Assembly (NCBI RefSeq): GCF_039521565.1
Contig: NZ_BAAACP010000001.1
Coordinates: 124,001 to 188,000, forward strand
Source: Paraclostridium tenue
Lineage (GTDB): Bacteria; Bacillota; Clostridia; Peptostreptococcales; Peptostreptococcaceae
Reading direction: 5' to 3'
DNA length: 64,000 bases
Below are positions 58,876-64,000 of the stretch, one piece after another (within the stretch, counting starts at the first letter, position 1; every line of letters begins with the position of its first letter). Under the pieces are notes generated by a model, which ran no database searches, was not told the origin of the DNA, and worked only from the letters and a program-made list of their open reading frames with translations. The position numbers were made by a program, and so were the translations under genes.

Positions 58876-59568
58876 ATGAGATTTCATATAATGACTTTAT
58901 TCCCAGAAATATTCAATTCATATATGAGTGAAAGTATAATGAAAAGAGCAGTAGAAAAAGGAATTATAGAAGTAAATATTTACAATATAAGAGACTTTTC
59001 AACTAACAAGCACAAAAAGGTAGATGATTATCCTTTTGGTGGAGGAGCAGGTATGGTTATGACTCCTCAACCTATATATGATACATATAAGCATATAGTC
59101 GATAAATTCAATATAAAAGAACCAAGGGTTATATACTTAACGCCTAAGGGCAAAGTACACAGTCAAAATATAGCTAGTGAAATGTCAACATTTAAAGATG
59201 TTATATTGTTATGTGGGCACTATGAAGGTATAGATCAAAGAATAATAGATTCTATAGTAACAGATGAAATATCTATAGGGGATTATGTATTAACAGGAGG
59301 AGAACTTCCTGCACTTATACTTATTGACTCTATATCAAGACTTATACCTGGAGTTTTAAATCAAAATGAATCTTTTGAAGAAGAATCATTTAAAGATAAT
59401 TTATTAGAATACCCTCATTATACTAGACCTAGAGAATTTATGGGAATAGAAGTTCCAGAAGTTTTACTATCTGGAAATCATAAGAAGATAGATGAATGGA
59501 GACATGAGAAATCTATTGAAATAACTAAAGAAAGACGTCCTGATTTATACAAAAAAGCTTGTAAATAA
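58876..59568 (+). CDS. trmD: tRNA (guanine-37-N1)-methyltransferase
   Basis: TrmD makes m1G37 in tRNAs that read CNN codons and prevents frameshifting. The 230-residue SPOUT enzyme has the trefoil-knot motifs IYLTPKGKVHSQ, LLCGHYEGIDQRI and ISIGDYVLTGGELPAL (about 133-148), and the YTRPREFMGIEVPEVLLSGN end. The last codons contain the probable -35 of the rplS promoter. The ATG follows AAGGTGAT. Confidence 0.97.
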   Translation: MRFHIMTLFPEIFNSYMSESIMKRAVEKGIIEVNIYNIRDFSTNKHKKVDDYPFGGGAGMVMTPQPIYDTYKHIVDKFNIKEPRVIYLTPKGKVHSQNIASEMSTFKDVILLCGHYEGIDQRIIDSIVTDEISIGDYVLTGGELPALILIDSISRLIPGVLNQNESFEEESFKDNLLEYPHYTRPREFMGIEVPEVLLSGNHKKIDEWRHEKSIEITKERRPDLYKKACK

Positions 59569-59587
59569 ATAGGACATATAGTATAAT
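59559..59587 (+). promoter_or_regulatory. Sigma-A promoter of rplS
   Basis: TTGTAA (59559-59564), 17 nt, TATAAT (59582-59587). The -10 is perfect and the -35 has two changes. It would give a leader of about 80 nt before rplS. Confidence 0.6.
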
Positions 59588-59593
59588 AAAATC

Positions 59594-59672
59594 TGTTGAA
59601 AAAATAAAACGGGCGTTCCTCTGTTTACAAATGGTCAAGTAATTAAGAGCGTCTATGATACCAGGAGGATTA
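59594..59672 (+). promoter_or_regulatory. Possible L19 autoregulatory leader
   Basis: The leader between the promoter and rplS includes GGGCGTTCCTCTG and, later, AAGAGCGTC and CCAGGAGGA. TCCT in the first segment can pair with AGGA at the ribosome site, and CTCT with AGAG. Firmicute rplS leaders with conserved structure are known (L19 leader family); a covariance-model search would tell whether this one belongs. Confidence 0.4.
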
Positions 59673-59674
59673 AA

Positions 59675-60019
59675 ATGAACGAAATATTAAGATCATTAGA
59701 GCAAGAACAATTAAAAAATGATGTTCCTAACTTTGGACCTGGGGACACAGTAAAAGTACACGTTAGAATAGTTGAAGGAAAAAGAGAAAGAATACAAGTA
59801 TTCGAAGGTGTTGTATTAAAGAGACAAGGTGGAGGGGCTAGAGAAACTTTCACTGTAAGAAAAATATCTTTCAACGTTGGAGTAGAAAGAACATTCCCTG
59901 TTCATTCTCCAAAGATAGAGAAGATAGAAGTAACTAGAAAAGGTAAAGTAAGAAGAGCTAAGTTAACTTACTTAAGAGGTAGAGTAGGAAAAGCTGCTAA
60001 GATAAAAGAAGCTAGATAA
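59675..60019 (+). CDS. rplS: 50S ribosomal protein L19
   Basis: The 114-residue protein lies at the 30S-50S interface. It shows FGPGDTVKVHVRIVEGKRER, FTVRKISFNVGVERTFPVHSP and the terminal RAKLTYLRGRVGKAAKIKE, all conserved. CCAGGAGG precedes the ATG. It has its own probable promoter and a terminator, so it can be expressed apart from rimM-trmD. Confidence 0.97.
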   Translation: MNEILRSLEQEQLKNDVPNFGPGDTVKVHVRIVEGKRERIQVFEGVVLKRQGGGARETFTVRKISFNVGVERTFPVHSPKIEKIEVTRKGKVRRAKLTYLRGRVGKAAKIKEAR

Positions 60020-60036
60020 TTAAACTTTACTATACA

Positions 60037-60064
60037 GGGGACTGAAATTTCAGTCTCCTTTTTT
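60037..60064 (+). terminator. Terminator of rplS
   Basis: GGGGACTGAAA pairs with TTTCAGTCTCC (one G-U pair), followed by TTTTTT. Confidence 0.93.
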
Positions 60065-60186
60065 AAATATAAGAATTTTATTGTGAATATAAACTTTAAT
60101 TAATTTTAAAATATAAATAAATATAAATTATAAATTTAATATAAAAAATAATTTGTGTTTTTAATATTATAAAAAGGAGAAAAAAT

Positions 60187-61092
60187 ATGAAAATACAAAG
60201 AATGACAGATGAATATTTAAGGGATGAAAGTTTACACATAAACTGGTATCCGGGGCATATGAAAAAAACTAAAGAATTAGTTAAAAATAACTTAAAATTA
60301 GTTGATGTTGTCGTAGAGCTTTTAGATGCTAGAATTCCGTTTAGTAGTAGAAATCCAGATATTGATAGATTTGTTGGTGATAAGCCAAGAGTTGTGGTAT
60401 TAAACAAGAGTGATATATCTGATCCAAATAAGTTAAATCAATGGGTTGACTATTATAAAAAAAGAGGAATTAAGGCTATACCTGTAGATACTTTAAAAGG
60501 TAAAGGTATTAATAAAATAATAGAAGAATGTAAGAATGAAACAAAAGAAAAGATGGAAGCCTTAGTTAAAAAAGGAAGAATAGAAAGACCTATAAGAATT
60601 ATGATAGTAGGTATACCAAATGTAGGGAAATCTTCTCTTATAAATAAGCTTACAGGAAGAAAAAGTACTCAAACTGGAGATAAGCCAGGAGTAACTAAAG
60701 GAAAACAGTGGGTTAAGCTGAAAGGAAACTTAGAGTTATTAGATACACCAGGTATATTATGGCCTAAGTTTGAAGATGAAGAAGTTGCATTAAAATTAGC
60801 TTTTTGTAGAGCAATAAAAGATGAAGTTTTAGATGTTGATACATTAGGACTTAGATTAATTGAAAAGTTGATGGAAATAGAACCAGAAAAATTAAAAGAA
60901 AGATATAAATTAAATGAATTAGGACAAAAACCTTTAGAAACTATGGAAATGATAGGAGTAAAAAGAGGTCTTATATTAAGAAGAAATGAATTAGATTATA
61001 CTAGAATAGCTACTACTGTATTAAATGAATTTAGAGATGGAAAGATAGGAAGAATAACTTTAGAAATACCTAAAGATATGATTACTGAATAA
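60187..61092 (+). CDS. rbgA: Ribosome biogenesis GTPase RbgA (YlqF)
   Basis: RbgA acts late in 50S assembly. The 301 residues have the circularly permuted GTPase order: G4 (LNKSD) first, then G1 GIPNVGKSSLINKL (about 142-155), and G3 DTPG, followed by a C-terminal RNA-binding domain. The N-terminal INWYPGHMKKT is the family mark. AAAAGGAGAA precedes the ATG. It follows rplS as in Bacillus; rnhB, often next, is not found before brnQ. Confidence 0.96.
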   Translation: MKIQRMTDEYLRDESLHINWYPGHMKKTKELVKNNLKLVDVVVELLDARIPFSSRNPDIDRFVGDKPRVVVLNKSDISDPNKLNQWVDYYKKRGIKAIPVDTLKGKGINKIIEECKNETKEKMEALVKKGRIERPIRIMIVGIPNVGKSSLINKLTGRKSTQTGDKPGVTKGKQWVKLKGNLELLDTPGILWPKFEDEEVALKLAFCRAIKDEVLDVDTLGLRLIEKLMEIEPEKLKERYKLNELGQKPLETMEMIGVKRGLILRRNELDYTRIATTVLNEFRDGKIGRITLEIPKDMITE

Positions 61093-61110
61093 AAATATAT
61101 GCAATATACA

Positions 61111-61196
61111 AAAGAGATTGAAAAATTAAATTGATTTAGTGATTTTGTATAAAAATTATTTTTGAAATTTAATTTATTTAATCTCTTATTTTTTTA
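61111..61196 (+). terminator. Long hairpin terminator after rbgA
   Basis: AAGAGATT pairs perfectly with AATCTCTT at the base; ATTAAATT and AATTTAAT continue the stem inside with mismatches between. A TTATTTTTTT tract follows. Confidence 0.75.
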
Positions 61197-61291
61197 GAAA
61201 AAAACACAAAAAATTATAAAATTAAAAATTATGTTTTTAATCAGAATAAGTTTAAAAAAAGTTAAATAATTCGATTTAGATAATAATCTGA

Positions 61292-61306
61292 AATTTTCAA
61301 AACATT
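61292..61306 (+). promoter_or_regulatory. CodY-like box upstream of the brnQ promoter
   Basis: AATTTTCAAAACATT matches the CodY consensus AATTTTCWGAAAATT at 13 of 15 positions. It lies 20 bp upstream of the -35 element. Confidence 0.5.
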
Positions 61307-61325
61307 GCATATATTTATAATATTA

Positions 61326-61354
61326 TTGACAGTTAGGAATATATATCGTATAAT
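61326..61354 (+). promoter_or_regulatory. Consensus sigma-A promoter of brnQ
   Basis: TTGACA (61326-61331), 17 nt, TATAAT (61349-61354): a perfect match in both elements and spacing. Such promoters normally need a repressor to be controlled, which fits the overlapping CodY-like box. Confidence 0.92.
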
Positions 61355-61368
61355 ATTTTCAGAATATT
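61354..61368 (+). promoter_or_regulatory. CodY-like box at the brnQ transcription start
   Basis: TATTTTCAGAATATT matches the CodY consensus at 13 of 15 positions and overlaps the end of the -10 and the expected start, a position suited to repression when branched-chain amino acids and GTP are plentiful. Confidence 0.55.
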
Positions 61369-61400
61369 TAATTAAAAGAAACTTTAGAGGGGGATTTAAT

Positions 61401-62729
61401 ATGAAGGATACGAACAAAGATATAATAGTAGTAGGCTTTGCACTATTTGCTATGTTTTTTGGAGCAGGAAATCTTATATTCCCACCATTTTTAGGACTTA
61501 TATCAGGTGAGAGTTGGATAACAGGGTTCTCAGGTTTTATATTAGCAGATGTAGGGTTAGCTTTAATTGCTATAGCAGCAGCAGCTAAGTGTGGAGGAGA
61601 AGTAAATAAGATATTATGTAGATCAGGAAAAACATTAGCATTAATAATAGGCGTGGCTATAATGGTATGTTTAGGACCTTTACTAGCAATACCTAGAACA
61701 GCAGCTACTACATTTGAGATGGGAATACAACCAATAATAGGAAATTCAGTATCTCCAATAATATTCTCTATAATATTCTTTGTTGTAGTATTATTACTTA
61801 CAATCAGACCATCTAAGGTTGTGGATATAATAGGAAAAATATTAACGCCAGCGCTTCTTGTAGCACTAGCAGTTTTAATAATAAAAGGTATAGTTACTCC
61901 GTTAGGAGAAATAAATCCAGAAACTATGGTTCAGAATGTATTTTCAAATGGAGTTTCACAAGGATATCAAACTATGGATGCATTAGGAGCAGTTGCACTT
62001 TCAACTATAGTAATTGCATCTCTTCATAATAAAGGATATGAATCAAATTCAGAAAAAGTTAGCTTAACATTAAAAGCTGGTATAGTAGCTGGAATAGCTT
62101 TATGTTTTGTATATGGTGGACTTACATTCTTAGGTGCTACAATATCTAAAGGTTATGTGGGTCAAGATATAAGTACTATATCTCAAACATCATTAATAGT
62201 TGGAATAACAGAACAATTACTTGGATATCCTGGAAAAGTTATATTAGGTATCATAGTAGCATTAGCATGTTTAACAACTGCTATAGGATTAACTTCAGCA
62301 ACAGGACAATATTTTACTAAGCTTACTAAGAATAAGTTAAAGTATGAAGTAGTAGTTACAGTAGTTTGTGTATTTAGTGCAATTGTATCAAACTTTGGAG
62401 TTGGAACTATAATAAAAGTATCAGCACCTATATTAGATATAGTTTATCCTGTAACTATATTATTAGTAGTTATGACTTTATTCTCAGATAAAATAAAAAA
62501 TGATAATATATTTAAAGGTGCAGCTTATGTGACTTTAATAGTTAGTATTTTAGGAGTAGTAAACTCATTAGCTAAAACATATGGTTTACCTATAAATATA
62601 CCATATTTATCTTCACTTCCATTTGCGCCTATAGGATTTAATTGGATAGTACCTGCAATAGTAGGAGGAATTTTAGGAAGTTTTATAAAGCCAAGTGAAT
62701 GTGTAAGTATAGATGCAAATTGCGAATAA
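61401..62729 (+). CDS. brnQ: Branched-chain amino acid transporter BrnQ (LIVCS family)
   Basis: A 442-residue membrane protein with about twelve membrane segments that imports leucine, isoleucine and valine with a cation. The N-terminus VVGFALFAMFFGAGNLIFPP is the family signature, with GPLLAIPRTAATTFEMG further on. The start is ATG 61401 behind AGAGGGGGATT; an in-frame ATG at 61305 would begin upstream of the promoter and is rejected. It stands alone between terminators. CodY-like boxes suggest control by amino acid supply. Confidence 0.95.
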   Translation: MKDTNKDIIVVGFALFAMFFGAGNLIFPPFLGLISGESWITGFSGFILADVGLALIAIAAAAKCGGEVNKILCRSGKTLALIIGVAIMVCLGPLLAIPRTAATTFEMGIQPIIGNSVSPIIFSIIFFVVVLLLTIRPSKVVDIIGKILTPALLVALAVLIIKGIVTPLGEINPETMVQNVFSNGVSQGYQTMDALGAVALSTIVIASLHNKGYESNSEKVSLTLKAGIVAGIALCFVYGGLTFLGATISKGYVGQDISTISQTSLIVGITEQLLGYPGKVILGIIVALACLTTAIGLTSATGQYFTKLTKNKLKYEVVVTVVCVFSAIVSNFGVGTIIKVSAPILDIVYPVTILLVVMTLFSDKIKNDNIFKGAAYVTLIVSILGVVNSLAKTYGLPINIPYLSSLPFAPIGFNWIVPAIVGGILGSFIKPSECVSIDANCE

Positions 62730-62751
62730 AGTAAGTTAATATAAGGAAATA

Positions 62752-62787
62752 TAAAGTCGTTGATATAAATATCAGCGACTTTTTTTA
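62752..62787 (+). terminator. Terminator of brnQ
   Basis: AAAGTCGTTGATA pairs with TATCAGCGACTTT (one G-U pair) around TAAA, followed by a T run. Confidence 0.95.
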
Positions 62788-62896
62788 TTTATATTGAATG
62801 ATTAATTAAACTTTAAAAATTTATTGTGTTTAACATCATACTCAAAAAGTGTATCTATATAAATAGTGTAAAAAGGGTATAACTTGGAGGTTTAAT

Positions 62897-64000
62897 ATGA
62901 AAAAAATTATAAAACGAGATGGAAGTATTGAAAAATTTAGTAAAACTAAAATAGCAGATGCCATTTACAAATCTACTATAAATAGTGAAAAAGGGATAGA
63001 TGAAAAATTAGGAATAGATATATCTAATAAAGTAGAAGAAATTTTTAAAAATAGACGTAAATCATTTACTGTAGAAGAAATACAAGACTTAGTAGAAGTA
63101 TTGCTTATGGAATCAAATAGAAAAGATGTAGCTAAACATTATATTCTTTATAGGGAAAAAAGAGCTAATATAAGAAAGAAACCTTGGGATATGGATGAAC
63201 TTCAAAAATCTATATGGAAAAATAAATATAGATATAACGATGAAAAGTTTGATGATTGGATAAATAGAATATCTGCTAAAAATACTAGAATTGCAAAATT
63301 GATAAGACAGAAGAAATTTTTATTTGCAGGTAGGATTTTAGCAAATAGGGGTTTATATAAAGATAATTTAAAAGTTACATATTCAAATTGCTATGTACTA
63401 GAGCCACCAAAAGATAACTTAGAAGATATATTTGATACAGCAAAAAAACTTGCTAGAACTTTTAGTTATGGAGGTGGAGTAGGAATTGATATTTCAAAGT
63501 TAAGACCTAAAGGAGCTAAAGTTAATAATTCTGCTAAACATACAACTGGGTCAGTTTCTTTTATGGAGTTGTATAGTATGACTACAGGATTAATAGGCCA
63601 AAGGGGTAGAAGAGGTGCACTTATGATATCTATGGAAGTTAAGCATCCTGACATAGAAGATTTTATAGATATAAAAACTGATTTAAATAAAATAACTAAA
63701 GCAAATATATCTGTAAGAATAAATGATGAATTTATGAAAGCTGTTGAAAATAATGAAAAATACAAATGTGAATTTGCAGTTGATACAAATAAGGAACGTA
63801 TAATAAAAGAAGTAGATGCAAGAAAGTTATTTATGAAGTTATGTAAAAATAATTGGGACTACGCAGAGCCTGGCATATTATTTTGGGACAATATAAAAAA
63901 ATATCATCTTATGAGTGAAGATAATACTTTTTCTTTTGCTGGAGTTAATCCATGTGCAGAAGAACCACTTCCAAGTGGAGGGAGTTGTTTACTTGGCTCT
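62897..64000 (+). CDS. Ribonucleotide reductase large subunit, probably B12-dependent (3' end outside window)
   Basis: The open frame runs from ATG 62897 (behind TTGGAGG) to the window end, 368 codons with no stop. It begins with an ATP-cone (IIKRDGSIEKFSKTKIADAI, about residues 4-23), then a reductase domain with FAGRILANRG, the first redox Cys in YSNCYVL, SYGGGVGIDISKLRP and NPCAEEPLPSGGSCLLG near the end. The NPCAEEPLPSGG form is what I associate with clostridial class II (adenosylcobalamin) enzymes rather than class I NrdA/NrdE; the thiyl-radical Cys is not yet reached. AGTGT copies upstream resemble half of an NrdR box but weakly. Confidence 0.85.
   Translation, partial: MKKIIKRDGSIEKFSKTKIADAIYKSTINSEKGIDEKLGIDISNKVEEIFKNRRKSFTVEEIQDLVEVLLMESNRKDVAKHYILYREKRANIRKKPWDMDELQKSIWKNKYRYNDEKFDDWINRISAKNTRIAKLIRQKKFLFAGRILANRGLYKDNLKVTYSNCYVLEPPKDNLEDIFDTAKKLARTFSYGGGVGIDISKLRPKGAKVNNSAKHTTGSVSFMELYSMTTGLIGQRGRRGALMISMEVKHPDIEDFIDIKTDLNKITKANISVRINDEFMKAVENNEKYKCEFAVDTNKERIIKEVDARKLFMKLCKNNWDYAEPGILFWDNIKKYHLMSEDNTFSFAGVNPCAEEPLPSGGSCLLGS

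Larger units (their letters stand above)
61093..61400 (+). other. 308-nt intergenic region before brnQ
   Basis: This AT-rich stretch has no gene. It holds a long imperfect terminator hairpin after rbgA (61111-61196), a plain A/T-rich segment (about 61197-61290), then two CodY-like boxes flanking a perfect sigma-A promoter. I see no T-box or riboswitch signature. Confidence 0.8.

Noticed and set aside
61305..61400. N-terminal extension of BrnQ from ATG 61305
   Set aside because: The extension would be encoded upstream of and across a perfect sigma-A promoter; ATG 61401 has a strong ribosome site and gives the conserved BrnQ N-terminus.
62825..62869. NrdR boxes before the ribonucleotide reductase gene
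   Set aside because: Only the 62854-62869 stretch reaches about 12 of 16 matches, and the AGTGT copies are 17 bp apart rather than the usual 31-32, so the call is too weak.

Overview
The window comes from a very AT-rich, endospore-forming Clostridia genome. Gene content and order (fab genes, spoIIIA, ispA-dxs, recN-spoIVB-spo0A, PBP-sigK, efp, a CD1247-type protein, rnc-smc-ftsY-ffh, rpsP-trmD-rplS) are those of Peptostreptococcaceae near Clostridioides difficile; I cannot fix the genus. Nearly all genes lie on the + strand. I see no tRNA, rRNA, IS element, prophage or CRISPR array. The interrupting skin element that C. difficile carries in sigK is absent: sigK is intact here.

Layout. 1-4.4 kb: fatty acid synthesis operon (fabH end, fabK, fabD, fabG, acpP, fabF). 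4.4-9.6 kb: spoIIIAA-AH, the engulfment-stage channel. 9.7-18.8 kb: Asp23-family protein, nusB, a TsaD paralogue, exonuclease VII, isoprenoid genes (ispA, dxs), tlyA and recN. 18.9-20.8 kb: spoIVB and spo0A, the latter behind a consensus sigma-H promoter overlapped by an exact 0A box. 20.9-27.3 kb: cca, a SteA/SteB-type division pair with a GT2 and an MraY-like glycosyltransferase, a DUF3866 protein and a Nudix hydrolase. 27.4-38.4 kb: spoIIM, an XerD-like protein with several catalytic residues replaced, nucleoside salvage (deoB, punA, pdp), mltG, wobble-uridine modification genes, udk, a sporulation-type PBP and sigK. 38.5-43.2 kb: two adjacent PAS histidine kinases. 43.3-48.6 kb: aroE, four prepilin-like genes, aroK, aroQ, an M24 peptidase and efp. 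48.7-62.7 kb: rnc, smc, SRP genes, ribosomal and tRNA-modification genes, rbgA and brnQ. The window ends inside a ribonucleotide reductase gene.

The most interesting observations are these. (1) The two tandem kinases are reciprocally degenerate. The first has an intact ATP-binding domain, but lysine replaces the phospho-accepting histidine. The second has a perfect H-box, but its ATP-binding domain has lost the N-box asparagines and all G2 glycines. They look like an obligate two-gene histidine kinase. (2) Three sporulation-linked genes (spoIIM, the PBP gene, sigK) each have an inverted repeat whose right arm contains the Shine-Dalgarno sequence; for spoIIM and sigK a sigma-E-like promoter is placed so that its own transcript would lack the left arm. 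This could silence read-through mRNA. (3) The XerD-position recombinase keeps its tyrosine and second arginine but has lost three other catalytic residues. (4) SigK starts at the mature N-terminus, with no pro-sequence, so hairpin control may matter more here.

All calls rest on reading the sequence and on remembered family motifs. No database search was run.
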